From Ichthyophis bannanicus (taxonomy: Eukaryota; Chordata; Amphibia; Gymnophiona; Ichthyophiidae), in contig CM066032.1 of NCBI GenBank assembly GCA_033557465.1, positions 52,984,955-53,048,954 of the forward strand: a stretch of DNA of 64,000 nt. Direction: 5' to 3'. The notes under the pieces are model-generated. The model was not told the origin of the DNA and made no database searches. It saw only the letters and a list, made by a program, of their open reading frames with translations. Positions within the stretch are counted from its first letter, which is position 1, and every line of letters begins with the position of its first letter. Shown here in pieces: positions 1 through 10,999 of this stretch. A program made the translations under genes and the position numbers.

Positions 1-345
1 AAAATCCACAATGAAGGCATGAATACGGAATGTTGCTGATGTTCAGTGAATTAATGGACATGAGTATGTATCGATGCAACGGTTTAAGGGGTGGGGAGGG
101 GGGGGATAATTAGGAATATTGTTAAGTTGTGACAATATACCAAAGATCGAACGAAATGCACATTAGTTGTTGAATGTTAGTTGGGTAAATGCAGGAGTGC
201 TTATGTACGTTATCAGATGATCATAAGCATGTAAAATAAAAAGAAAACGTCATGTATAATTAGGAATATTGTTAAAGAGATGACAAAAAAGAAATGTACA
301 CAAGTTGTTGATGATTATTTGTTGTTTATTTGCATGTATACATAT
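1..345. repeat. Unassigned flank with a ~150-bp direct duplication
   Basis: This is AT-rich sequence to the left of the Ty3 element. The string ATAATTAGGAATATTGTTAA occurs at about 106 and again at about 256. The following bases are also similar (a GTTGTTGA motif after each), so a unit of about 150 bp is duplicated here. No coding signal is seen. The last four bases (342-345, ATAT) match the four bases after the 3' LTR and are read as the target-site duplication of that element. Confidence 0.5.
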
Positions 346-875
346 TGTGATGAGGAGAGTACGGCTGAGCCCATGGAAATAGAGGAAAATCTAAAATCTA
401 CCTTTAAGGAAAGAGACAGGCAGCGAATCCATAGCTTGCAGAGTGCAGGAAAAGAGAAAAAACACGCAGTTGCTGAAGGCAGGCCACACCCAAGCTCTGC
501 TAACCAAGGGCAGGCTTGGAAACTAATGAAAAACACCTGAGCAGGGGGCAGTGCACGATAGGAAAAAAACAGCTTTACAAACCCAGAGGAACAGGAAGGA
601 AAGGGAGTTCACCAGAGGGTTCACCAGGGAGTTCGACCAGGAATTTCATCGGGGATTCGATCGGGGAATTGACCGGGGAGTTGGAGTTGACCACAGAGAC
701 TGCCGGGGAGAGAAGCATCCAAGATAGACCCAGAGAGTTCACCGGGGAGGAGACCGGTGGAGACTTCTGTGGGGACTTCAGAGGTGAAGGCAACACCCCA
801 AGAGAAAGCCAGGCTTGCAGGAAAAGTACCAGTAGTTCTGAAGCCAGCAGAGGTGTGGCTGGGAGAATTACTGGG

Positions 876-1039
876 GAACCAACACAGCTGCTACACAGGA
901 CTGACGACAATTATAAGTAAATGTCCATTTATTGTCGCTCCAATAAACAGACTTTTACTTATAATTGTCGTCAGTCCTGTGTACCTGCTCTGTTGGTTCC
1001 CTATTGGTGTGCAGGTACTTCTGCTCTCTTTTGGTACTT
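876..1039. mobile_element. Palindromic insertion in the 5' LTR with 14-bp target duplication
   Basis: This segment is absent from the 3' LTR. It is flanked by identical 14-bp copies of GGAGAATTACTGGG (862-875 and 1040-1053). The left arm (about 876-922) is the near-perfect reverse complement of about 952-1000, with a loop of about 30 bp. A further roughly 38 bp follows the right arm. A hairpin with a long target duplication suggests target-primed insertion rather than a classical MITE. No known family was recognised. Confidence 0.75.
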
Positions 1040-1555
1040 GGAGAATTACTGGGCAGCAGCAGAGTGCAGTTTCTAAAGTTCATGGACCAGCTCTAAGGGT
1101 TCAAGCTCCCAGAAGGTGGGTGAACAAACGTACAGCTAACGGTGACCTGAAACAGTTAGAGGCACTATGGCATTTAATTCAGAAAAAGAATCTTCATCTT
1201 CCAGGTGAAAACCTTGCTCGTAGTGGAAAGCCTCAGTGGAGAAAAGTTCAGGAGCTTTTGGAGTGCATTGAGCCAGAAGCATTGCATGGAGCTTTAGAGT
1301 CAGACGTACCGGCAGGAGATCCAGAGGAAATGCAGGTAGATTGTTCTGAACCTGTTTCTATGTCTGAAGATTCATTAATGGACTGTTCATGGTGTCAGAG
1401 AGCTGATAAAAGCTTCCGGATAAAGAAAACCCTGTAACTTGAAAACCCCAAAGCATTAAGGAAACAGGGAAAGTTACTCTAGCGAGGAAAGCTAAGAATC
1501 CTGTTTAATGCAGAGAAGACATTTACTTTTGTTTGGAAAAAAAAGGAGACGTATT

Positions 1556-2799
1556 TGGAACCAGAAGATTTTCGGACAGTCTGCCAAGCTTTAGTGACCC
1601 CGCATTTTGATTACGCGAACGCAATATTACACGGCCTCCCAAAAACCACCTTAAACCACCTTGGAGTGGAGGAGTGGCCTAGTGGTTGGGGCAAGGTACT
1701 TCAGGCTGGAAGGTCGGGGGTTCAAATCCCACTAGAGGACAGCAACCTTGGGCCGGAAGGACTGCGGTTTCTAGTCCCACAGGTGCTCCTTGTGGTCTTG
1801 GGCAAGCCACTTAACCCTCCATAGCCCATGTTCCCTGTAAAATAGTTATCTCCAAGTTATAATGCCCTGTTCAATGTAATTTCAATTTGTTCAATGTAAA
1901 CCGCACTGATGCAGAATAGCGCGGTATATAAGAGAATGTAAATAAATAAATAAATAAACCCGCTGCAACTAGCAATGAATGCAGCCACCAGAATTTTTCA
2001 AGGAGCATCAAGGAAGGAACATATAACACCAATCCTAAAAAACCTTCATTGGCTTCCAGTCCAAAGCAGGATCGCTTTCAAGGTGCTGACACTGACTTTC
2101 AAAGCCATAAACAAATGTTCCTCTACATCAGTCATAGACGTTATTCAGTCTACACCCCCCAACAGAGTTAGAAGGTCAGCCGCTATCAATACTTTGATCC
2201 TCCCTAGGCAGATCACAAAATGCTCACAAGCAACCAGGTCAAGAGCCTTCTCGCTTTATGCCCCTACCTGCTGGAGCGCCCTACCATCCCCTATCAGGTC
2301 CATCAAGGACATCTCCCAATTTAGGAAAGCACTTATACACCACTTGTTCCTACAGTACTACATGGATCAGGGACACCTTCCACATCAAGCCATGCGCGAT
2401 GACCTATGCAGACAACCCTCGAAAAACAACCACGTAATATTGAATCCAAGCCCGCCAGACCCTGAGCCCCCTGACAAGTAACAACACAGTCCCCCCAATG
2501 TCATCAAGATCGCAGATGAGCCAATTTGTACTTAATTGAGTTATTCCATGACATATGCTGTTAATCTACTTGTATATAGTTACCCTGTTAAAACCTGTGC
2601 ATATCCCCATGTTTCATTGTAAGTTCAATGCAGTTCAGACCTCCTGCACTGCACAGTTAATTTGCTTGTATACAGTTACCCTGTTAAAACCATGTTTTAT
2701 TGTAAGTTCAGTGCAGAGCTCCTGCACTGTTCAGTTTTGTTAGATGCAAACCGCACTGATCCCAAAGAGCGCGGTATATAAGAAAGTTAAATAAATAAA
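1556..2799 (+). mobile_element. L2-like LINE 3' fragment inside the 5' LTR
   Basis: This 5'-truncated element encodes the C-terminal part of an L2-like reverse transcriptase: EPEDFRTVCQALVTPHFDYA, then (after a SINE) the segment around HITPILKNLHWLPVQSRI and the C-terminal FRKALIHHLFLQYY block. Coding ends at 2481. The 3' UTR ends in AACCGCACTGATCCC, AGAGCGCGGTATATAAG and an (AAATA)n tail. The LTR resumes at about 2800, as shown by comparison with 7405 onward. The protein matches the same family as the pieces at 7611-8996 and 21720-23247. Confidence 0.85.
1658..1955 (+). mobile_element. tRNA-derived SINE with an L2-type 3' tail
   Basis: The 5' part carries Pol III promoter boxes: an A box around GTGGCCTAGTGGTTGGGG (1674-1691) and a B box GGTTCAAATCC (1719-1729). 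The 3' part (about 1895-1955) has the same CCGCACTGATGC and GCGCGGTATATAAG tail plus AAATA repeats as the L2-like LINE around it. AAACC flanks it on both sides (1653-1657 and 1956-1960), and removing it restores the LINE reading frame across the site. This is the usual arrangement of a SINE mobilised by a partner LINE that recognises its own 3' end. Confidence 0.85.
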
Positions 2800-3503
2800 T
2801 GTGTTTGTTATATATGTTGAGAGACAGCTGCATGTGTTAAGAGAGCCTTCTAAAGCAGTTCAGTCTTTGGTTTCATGGAATTTCCTGTGGAATATTGTTT
2901 GGAGAAGAATCCTGTTGCCTTCTGTTAAGCCTTAGTGCTTTTGGAAAAAAAAAGAAGAAATAAATTCCTGTTTGCCTTTGAAAAAACCTTCGGTTTCCAT
3001 ACTTCTGTTTTTTGAACAAGTAACAAAACTACAAGTCCCAGAAGCCCAGGCTCTGGACGAGGATAACATAATCTTTATTTAAAGACTAACAAGGGCAGCC
3101 CTACGCCTATAGGCCGCGGCCTGGGCTAGGGTCCCCCACAGGTGGCATAGTTTTTGGATCTTTTTTTTTTCCTTCCTGCGCATGCGCCAGAAGAAGAAGA
3201 AGGATTTACAAGCACCCCAGGATTTCCACCCAAGACAGTGCTAATTGCCAAACCCGTATGGAGGAATACAAGGTTAAGCACAGCTGGAGGGCAGAACCGG
3301 AGTCACGGAGGACGAGCGGTGACCTTAACTTCTGAAAGCTGGAATCTACACCTGTATCAGGTAACCCGTAGATAAGGGGGTTTAAAAGAAAAGGATACCA
3401 GTGTGGTGGTGCAGCAGCTAATCTGTAGAAACCAGAGAAGGAGCAGAGCTGGTATTCTTGAGCCGCACTTGGTGGTGTTTCTTTTTACAGAGCAGCCGCA
3501 GCC

Positions 3504-4346
3504 ATGGAGTGCAAGGAGCTACTACAGTGGATGGCTCATCAGTTTGAGAAACAACGAGAGATGTCCATTCAAGCCCAAGAGCAGACTGCAGCAGTAATGC
3601 AAGCGCAGCAGAAGCCTCTCTTGGACATGATGGGAGCGTAGCTGGGAGCTCAGGAGAAAGCAGCCGAACCAGCACGGACAATTCCAGGTTCTTTAGGAAC
3701 ATTACATACATGTGGACTAGGGCCACAATCTAGTGGAACATTTTCATTCGGACAATTAACTGAGAGTGATCATATTGATGACTTTCTTGAGGCGTTTGAT
3801 AGGGTGACACACATAATCGGGTGGCCTAAGGAACAATGGGCTGTACGCCTGGCCACATTGCTTACTGGTGAAGCATTGGCGGTGTACAGGGCCATGCCTG
3901 CAGCCCAAGCTAACGATTATGATGAGCTGAAGAAAGCCATTAGAGACCGCCTAGGTTTAACATCCATGGTATATCATCGTCTGTTAAGGGATACTAAATT
4001 GAAGCCTGGTGAGACACCAAAAGCTCTCTGCCAGAGAATCAAGAGCTTGGTATTAAAATGGCTAACACCAGAGGCAAAAACGGTAGAGTCTGTCATAGAT
4101 AGCATTGTCCTAGAACAATTTATGGCCACAGTCCCGAAGGACATACAAACCTTCCTGATTTTGCAGAACTGCCGGAACACAAATGAAGCAACCTTACTCG
4201 CCGAACGCTTCATGGAAGCAGAATTGGCAGGTCAAGGGAAAGGGAGGGCTTCCAAAAGGGCAGATCCTGTATTGTCAGAAAGGAAGGTAAGACCAAAGGG
4301 GGATGATATGAAAATATGTATGCCATGTTTAAAAACTACTCCATAA
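3504..4346 (+). pseudogene. Ty3 gag with SCAN-like capsid region
   Basis: The frame opens at ATG 3504 and runs to 4346 with one in-frame TAG near 3637. The central part (about codons 90-250) contains EQWAVRLATLLTGEALAVY and then KPGETPKALCQRIKSLVLKW and LEQFMATVPKDIQTFL. This pattern is shared with the SCAN domain, which is known to derive from the gag capsid of Gmr1-like Ty3 elements. The N-terminal part is rich in Gln and looks helical. A frameshift near 4316-4346 separates it from the zinc knuckle. It would form the particle shell; here it is broken. Confidence 0.8.
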
Positions 4347-5039
4347 GAAAGAAATGTTTTTCATGTGGTAATGAGGGACACCTGAAGAGGGATTGTAATG
4401 CGAGGACCGCCTTGATAACCGCCAATACTAAGGAGATCAGGGAAGGTTTTCTCTTATCGGTGGAAGTACAAGGCATTGCTACTGAAGCTTTGTTAGATTC
4501 AGGAGCAGACCAAAGCATGATGTCCAGGAAACTCTGGCAAGAGATTGAATCTCGCTCTACTAGGGTCCCGAACCAACCTGAGGGAAAGGTAAGAATCAGG
4601 TGCAATCCATGGGGCATCATCATTTTATCCCATACATAGAGTCTTAATAAAAGGTTTAGGGATTAAAAAGGAAATTCCCGTAGCAATTGTACCCAGATTA
4701 CCCCATGCCCTGGTATTGGGGAGGGATTGGCCCCAATTCCGGAAAGGACTAGAAGAGGGTCTACATCCTAGGGTGGGTATGGTATCTACCCGAGCACAGT
4801 CCAAGGCCATAGAGGGGGAAGATGAACCCCCAGATGAGACCTTGGAGGATCTACCATCCCATGAGGACCTGATAACTCCCTCTGTAGACAAGAGTAAGAA
4901 GGGAAGAAGGGAGAAACGCCGGGAGAGGCAGTGTAGGTCACAGCGTAGGGCTGAGGTAGGGGCCGGACAAGGGATACCTTGGGTCCCGGCTAGAATTAGT
5001 GGAGAAATTCACGTCTTTCCCCAAGGAGCAGCAAGCTAA
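4316..5039 (+). pseudogene. Ty3 zinc knuckle and aspartic protease
   Basis: A CCHC knuckle CFSCGNEGHLKRDC (from about 4354) is followed by the protease active-site segment ALLDSGADQSMMS (about 4482-4523; the LLDSGA motif has the catalytic Asp). The frame shifts near 4620-4640. The second half of the fold then reads as IPVAIVPRLPHALVLGRDWP (about 4674-4735), typical of the protease C-terminal flap region. After it comes a charged linker of about 100 residues (Glu, Lys and Arg rich) that leads directly to integrase. No RT motif of the YxDD type lies here. Confidence 0.75.
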
Positions 5040-5100
5040 TCCCGCTCTTTTACGGGCTTTCGAGTATGCCTGAGGGGGGTCAGAAACCTTACCTAGATTT

Positions 5101-6345
5101 TTGTTGGATGGAGATGTGCTATACAGGGAAAGTTTAGATCCCCATACCGGGAACATCCGTAAGCAACTGGTAGTCCCTACAACGTTCAAAACTTTAGTTT
5201 TAAGACTAGTGGATGACCATCCGGTAGGAGGTCACAAAGGAGTACACGGCACGTTGGACCAGATATTAGCCCGTTTTTACTGGCCCGGAGTCTTTAGAGA
5301 GACCTCACGATTTTGCGAGTCGTGCCCTTCATGCCAGCAGGTCACCTCGATTCGTCCGCCGGAGGTGCCCTTGTTTCCCATGCCCGTGATATCCGAACCC
5401 ATTCATAGAGTGGCCATGGATATAGTATTACCACTGATAAAGACACCTCGGAGGTTCCAATACATGTTGGTCATAGTGGACCAAGCCACAATGTTCCCAT
5501 GGGCCATTCCCCTATGTAATATATCCGCAAAAACCATGGCCTCCGAAGTGGTAAAGTCATTCTGTGAGGTAGGATTTCCACGTGAAGTCCTGAAGGACAG
5601 AGGCAGTAATTTCAAGTCCCGGGATCTAGCCAAAGTGTGGGATGCTTTCGGCATACGTCAGGTTAGAACTGCTGCCTACCATCCGCAGTCGAATGGGCTG
5701 TTGGAGAGCCAAAATCAAACGTTAAAAAAAATGCTAAGGAGGGGTTTAGAGGGTAACATGTCAGAGTGGGATTTGATGCTCCCTTTTGTCTTGTATGCTT
5801 GTAGAGAGCGGAAACAAGCATCTTTAGGCACGTCACCTTTTGAATTAATGTATGGGCGGGCACCACGAGGCGTCTTAGATATTCTGCGGGGGCAGTGGGT
5901 TGAGCCTGGGGTAGAGGAAGTAGGAATACCCCAGTTTTTGAGGGATCTAAGAGGACGGCTACACCGAACCTCCCAAGCGGCGGAGGAAAATTTAAAGGCC
6001 AGCCAGACGCGCCAGAAAACTTATTACGGTAGACGTACCAAGCTTCGCCAACTGGAGGTAGGAGAAAAAGTAATAGTAATGGTGGCCGGGGCTGGACCTA
6101 AGTTTGAAAGTCAATGGAAGGGGCCCTATAAGGTAGTCAAACAGGTGTGTCTGTGTCTTACTCAATAGAAAACAGAAGGGGTCGCCAACAGGTTTATCAT
6201 ATAAATGTACTGAGACCCTGGCATGACCGTATAGTGTTGGCTCAGTTAGCCACGAGAGAACGTAAGACCGAAAAGGTACAGACAAGCCCTAGTATCCCAG
6301 TTAGAATTACGAGCTGTGCGGGTACTTTAGCGCCAGCCCGTAATA
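5101..6345 (+). pseudogene. Ty3 integrase with C-terminal GPY-type module
   Basis: The HHCC zinc-binding region reads DHPVGGHKGVHG followed by CESCPSC (about 5215-5335). The catalytic core has all three acidic residues in place: VAMDIVLPL, LKDRGSNF and NGLLESQNQ. The frame runs 5101-6168, then shifts by about 6150, and the tail continues as GRQQVYHINVLRPWHDR. This matches the GPY module that closes Ty3 integrases. The integrase would join the element's cDNA ends to host DNA. It lies directly after the protease linker, which is the Gmr1-type order, and only the polypurine tract follows it. Confidence 0.85.
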
Positions 6346-6348
6346 TCT

Positions 6349-6363
6349 TAAGGGGGGGGGGTA
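6349..6363 (+). other. Polypurine tract
   Basis: A run of A and about ten G residues ends directly before the 3' LTR start at 6364. This is the position and composition of a plus-strand primer site in LTR retrotransposons. Confidence 0.8.
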
Positions 6364-9115
6364 TGTGATGAGGAGAGTACGGCTGAGCCCATGGAAATAG
6401 AGGAAAATCAAAAATCTACCTTTAAGGAAAGAGACAGGCAGCAAATCCATAGCTTGCAGAGTGCAGGAAAAGAGAAAAAACACACAGTTGCTGAAGGCAA
6501 GCCACACCCAAGCTCTACTAACCTAAGGGCAGGCTTGGAAACTAATGAAAAATACCTGAGCAGGGGGGCAGTGCCCGATAGGAAAAAAACAGCTTTATAA
6601 ACCCAGAGGAACAGGAAGGAAAGGGAGTTCACCAGAGGGTTCACCAGGGAGTTCACCAGGGAGTTCGACCAGGAATTCGATCGTGGATTCGATCGAGGAA
6701 TTGACCGGGGAGTTGGAGTTGACCACAGAGACTGCCGGGGAGAGAAGCACCCAAGAAAGACCCAGAGAGTTCACCGGGGAGGAGACCGGTGGAGACTTCT
6801 GTGGGGACTTCAGAGGCGAAGGCAACACCCCAAGAGAAAGTCAGGCTTGCAGGAAAAGTACCAGTAGTTCTGAAGCCAGCGTAGATGTGGCTGGGAGAAT
6901 TACTGGCCAGCAGCAGAGTGCAGTTTCTACAGTTCGTGGACCAGCTCTAAGGGTTCAACACCCAGAAGGTGGGTGAACAAAAGTACAGCTAACAGTGACC
7001 TGAAACAGTTAGTGGCACTATGGCATTTAATTCAGAAAAAGAATCTTCATCTTCCAGGTGAAAACCTTGCTCGTAGTGGAAAGCCTCAGTGGAGAAAAGT
7101 TCAGGAGCTTTTGGAATGCATTGAGCCAGAAGCATTGCATGGAGCTTTAGAGTCAGACGTACCGGCAGGAGTTCCAGAGGAAATGCAGGTAGATTGTTCT
7201 GAACCTGTTTCCATGTCTGAAGATTCATTAATGGACAGTTCATGGTGTCAGAGAGCTGAATAAAAGCTTCTGGAGAAAGAAAACCCTGTAACTTGAAAAC
7301 CCCAAAGCATTAAGGAGACAGGGAGAGTTACTCTAGCCAGGAAAGCTAAGAACCCTGTTTAATGCAGAGAAGACATTTATTTTTGTTTGGAAAAAAAAAG
7401 GGGACATATTTGTTTGTTATATATGTTGAGAGACAGCTGCATGTGTTAAGAGAGTCTTCTAAAGCAGTTCAGTCTTTGGTTTCATGGAATTTCCTGAGGA
7501 ATATTGTTTGGAGAAGAATCCTGTTGCCTTCTGTTAAGCCTCAGTGCTTTTGGGGAAAAAAAGAAGAAATAAATTCCTTCGGTTTCCATACTTCTGTTTT
7601 TGAACAAGTATTTATTTATTTATTTATTTATTTATAGACTCTTATATACCGCACTATTAGGCATCAGCGCGGTTCACAAAAAACAGTGAGATACACAATT
7701 CAACAGTACTTTGTGTTTACAGAAAACAGGAGAATATAACTCGGATAACAGGGTATATAATTAATAAACATAGTCATAATATCATCATGGCTTCAGTTTT
7801 GTGTGTATGTGGTCTGTGGGGTATCTGTATTGTATGTGTATGAGTGGAAGGTCTGTGGGTTGGTTGAGATGTCTTTATTGTTTACTGGATAAGATAAAAG
7901 GAAGAGGTAGTGTTTCAAAGCTTTGCAAAACTGCAAAAGGTCTGGTATTGCTCGGATGTTTTGAGGGAGGCTATTCCAACACCTTGGTGCACAGAATAAA
8001 AAGGCCCTGTCTGAAGTAGTTTTGGTACACTGTGATATTGATTTAGGGACTAACAGAGTATTGAGTGTTACTGACCTTCTGTCTCTATTGAGGGGTGGTG
8101 TTTGGATCAAGTCTGATATTGATGAAGATGAGAGTTCTTTGAAGGCTTTGAATGTAATTAGTAAAATTTTGAAAGTGAGTCTACTTTGAATTGGGAGCCA
8201 ATGAAGATGTTTTAGAATAGGTGAGATATGGTCTTTCCGGGAAGCTCCATGAAGGACTCTAGCTGCAGCATTCATAGCCATTTGAAGTGGGTGTAAGGTG
8301 GTTTGTGGAAGACCTTGTAAAATTGAGTTCGCATAATCAAAATGAGGTATGATTAGCGCCTTATAGATGGTTCTAAAATCGTCTGGCTCTAGCAAGGATC
8401 GAAGGTGTCTAAGGGAGCGTATTTTGTGGTATACTGCTCTTACAATATTACTAATATGTGCTTTCATATCTAATTTCTGGTCTAAAGTGACAACGAGGTA
8501 TCTGATGGTGGTCTTGGTCTGGAGGTTAGCATCATTCACTTTCAAAAAGGATGGAGCAGTGAAATTTTGGTTACGTGTAATAAATAACACCTCCGTTTTC
8601 TTGTGTTGGATCCTTAGATTTTGGGATTGTAGCCAGTTGGATACTTCATTTATGCAGTTAGTTAATGGATTGATATCAGGGTTCTCAGTTGTAAAAGGAA
8701 AATATAAAAGTACATCATCCGCGTATATCATGCAGTTAACTGTAAAGGATCGAATCAGGTTACAGATAGGCTGCATGTATATATTAAACATAAGGGCGGA
8801 AAGGGATGAGCCTTGAGGGACCCCTTGTTTTTGATGAAACTGATCTGATGAAGTATCGTTGGATCGTACTTGTTGCCATCTGTCAGAAAGGTAGGATCTA
8901 CACCACTCAAGTGCTTTATCAGTAATTCCCTTCCCTTTGAGACGCTCAAGGAGGCGTTAATGGCTAACAGAATCAAAAGCGGCTGCGATATCAAGTAACA
9001 CAACTACAAGTCCCAGAAGCCCAGGCTCTGGACGAGGATAACATAATCTTTATTTAAAGACTAACAAGGGCAGCCCTACGCCTATAGGCCGCGGCCTGGG
9101 CTAGGGTCCCCCACA
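6364..9115 (+). repeat. 3' LTR of the Ty3 element, with one LINE insertion
   Basis: This LTR matches the 5' LTR from TGTGATGAGG to CCCCCACA. It lacks the hairpin and the 1556-2799 insertion, and instead carries an L2-like LINE at 7611 to about 8996. The ATAT target duplication follows at 9116-9119. The two LTRs differ at scattered bases and in the number of short repeats near 6630-6690, so the insertion is not recent. Confidence 0.85.
7611..8996 (-). mobile_element. L2-like LINE fragment in the 3' LTR
   Basis: This 5'-truncated LINE has its (AAATA)n tail at 7611 and its truncated end near 8996. CAAGTA occurs on both sides as a possible target duplication. Read on the minus strand it encodes RT from DIAAAFDSVSH through QGVPQGSSLSAL and the active-site YADDVLLY to the C-terminal FCKALKHYLFL block. 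A TAA codon follows DSVSH, but the frame is then open from 8791 down to 7793. The protein is close to the 21720-22997 copy. Confidence 0.85.
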
Positions 9116-9297
9116 ATATGTATGTTAATGCATAAGCTGTTGGTATAAGATGATAAATAAAAATTTAAATATAAAAATCCACAATAGCTAATGCCAGTCC
9201 TCCCAAACTTCATATACAAAAAGAGACCAAATTACAACAGCGTTCACCTCAATATAGCTCCTAACTCAGCGCGGCTCCTAACTCAGGCTGCCAAATT
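9116..9297. other. Unassigned gap between Ty3 and CR1
   Basis: About 180 bases, AT-rich at first. A short string AAAATCCACAAT also occurs at position 1, so this may be the continuation of the sequence split by the Ty3 insertion. No coding signal was recognised. Confidence 0.3.
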
Positions 9298-9622
9298 CTC
9301 GACCAAGCTTAGCTAGATCTCCCCTCATGCTAACTATGCCTTCCTGGGTGTCAACTCTATTGCAGATTTTGGCATCACTGCAAAGATACAAACCTTACCC
9401 GACAGCCCTTCTGCCATATCACAAACAAAGATGTTAAAACGAATCAGACCGAGGACAGATCCCTGGGGCACACCACTGGTAACATCCTTCCCCTCAGAGT
9501 GAGCTCCATTTACCTGTACCCTTTCTTGTCTCCTATTCAACCAATTTCTAACCCAGTCAGTCACTTTAGGGTCCTTCCCTAGGGTGCTCAATTTGTTTAT
9601 AAATCACCTGTGCGGAATGGTG

Positions 9623-10999
9623 CGGAAGCTTGTTTCCAGCTCTCCTCAAGCTCAGAGAAGTCCTCTGGACTTCTCGTATGCACCCTGCTTCCTACCTTGC
9701 CATCCCACCCATCTCCTCAGTCATTTTCCAAAACAAGTGAGAGCAGTGTCTGAGCACTCAGAGTGGGTAAAAAGAACAGAAACATGTAATAATTGTGAGC
9801 AGAAGCGAGGCAGCTGGAATCAGTCAGATGCTGTAGGCTTCATGGAGTGATGAGCAGGTTGCAAGATGGCCAACTGAGAAGCTCGCAGATATTGGGAGAA
9901 GATATTAGTCATTTAGGAGGGGACAGTGGGCAGGTGTGTGTGGTTGCATACCCCTGCTGTACATGGAGAACCTCCATTACAGATAAGCAACTACGCTTTC
10001 TCTGTGAACAAGACGGGGATGCAGGCACACTCTAGGTGAGTCCAGAGCTCAGGACTGCTGAAAAGATCATTAATGCGTGCGGCCCAGTCAAAGGATCAGG
10101 AGGTGCAAAGAGGTTGCACAGGACAGCCTGGCGAAGGCAAAGTCCATGGCTGAAGAGCGATCTAAGCTGTGGTGCTTTGTGAAAATATGCAAGATGTCCA
10201 TGTAGCAGCCTTGCAAATCTCTTGAGGAGGAATGTCAGCCAAATTAGCAACAGTTGCTACTGTAGCACAAAGGCAGTGGGGTCCTACTCATCTGGTTGGA
10301 GTTTGACCTGCTTGGAGGTAACAAAAGGATATACAGTCTGCGATTCAGGAGGAGATGGTCTGTTTATATATGCAGGTCTGCCTGGATTGTTAGGATTATA
10401 GATGACAAATGGCTGAGAAGATTGGTGAAGCTGTTTGGTAGATTGGAGATAGTACAGAAGAGCACTTCTAGAATCCCAGGATTGTTCAGGTCAATCCGGC
10501 CTTGCTGCTGGGAAGAAGGCAGGAAGCCTACAGATTGATTGAGGTGAAAACTGGAGACAACGTTTGGAAGAAATGTAGGATGGGCACATAATAGAACTTT
10601 ATTATGAAGGAACTGAGTATATGGAGAATAATGAACCAGAGCCTGGAATTCGCTGACACATCTGGCAGAAGTAATAGCGCCTAGAAAGATGATTTTCCAA
10701 GTGAGATGCTTCAATGAAGCAGACCCAAGAGGTTCAAAAGGGGACTGATGAATACTGAGAGAACAACATTGAGATCCCATGCTGGAGCAAGAGGTTTCAG
10801 AGGAGGTTTAGTGTTCATCAGACCCTTCATGAAGTGAGAGACTAAAGGATGTATGCAGCAGCGATGGGTCACAGATAACGAACTGATGAAGTCTGTAGTC
10901 CTGAGTTAGACAGGTGAAGAAGATAAGTGAAAAGATGACTGAAGGGACAGGAGATGGGGTCCAAAGTCCGCGATGAGTCCATTTAGCATTATAGGAACA
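9623..10999 (-). mobile_element. DIRS-type tyrosine-recombinase fragment inserted in CR1
   Basis: Read on the minus strand, about 10900-10550 gives PAWDLNVVLSVF, then KHLTWKIIFLGAITSARCVS, then PTFLPNVVSSFHLNQSV. This is the start of the catalytic domain of DIRS-like tyrosine recombinases. Further down, near 10200, a frame gives a segment like ATWTSVHTFTKHYSLD, typical of the recombinase C-terminus. About 400 bases of 3' sequence follow to 9623. The same CR1 stretch is present at both edges (about 9607-9622 and 11000-11015), so removal restores CR1. It is only the 3' part of an element and has stops. Confidence 0.75.

Larger units (their letters stand above)
346..3140 (+). repeat. 5' LTR of the Ty3 element, with two insertions
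   Basis: The sequence matches the 3' LTR over its whole length once two insertions are removed: a hairpin at 876-1039 and an L2-like fragment at about 1556-2799. The net LTR is about 1.37 kb. A stretch at about 600-760 is built from degenerate short units around GGGAGTTCACC; the 3' LTR has one more unit. After the LTR comes GGTGGCATAG, where a primer-binding site would sit. I could not match it to a specific tRNA. Confidence 0.85.
346..9115 (+). mobile_element. Ty3/Gypsy LTR retrotransposon, Gmr1-like, RT missing
   Basis: The element has two LTRs starting TGTGATGAGG and ending CCCCCACA, flanked by ATAT at 342-345 and 9116-9119. The internal region (3141-6363) reads in order: gag with a SCAN-like capsid segment, CCHC zinc knuckle, aspartic protease, integrase, polypurine tract. 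No reverse transcriptase or RNase H can be found between protease and integrase or after integrase. In Gmr1-type Ty3 elements integrase lies upstream of RT, so the simplest reading is a Gmr1-like element that lost RT and RNase H between integrase and the 3' LTR. Both LTRs were later invaded by L2-like LINEs. Several frameshifts and a nonsense codon make it inactive. Confidence 0.85.

Noticed and set aside
516..920. Coding frame in the 5' LTR (Gly, Thr and Glu rich)
   Set aside because: It is caused by short degenerate repeats in the LTR, is interrupted differently in the 3' LTR, and does not match any LTR-encoded protein.
1671..1740. Functional tRNA gene in the 5' LTR
   Set aside because: It is the head of a SINE with an L2-type tail and its own target duplication.
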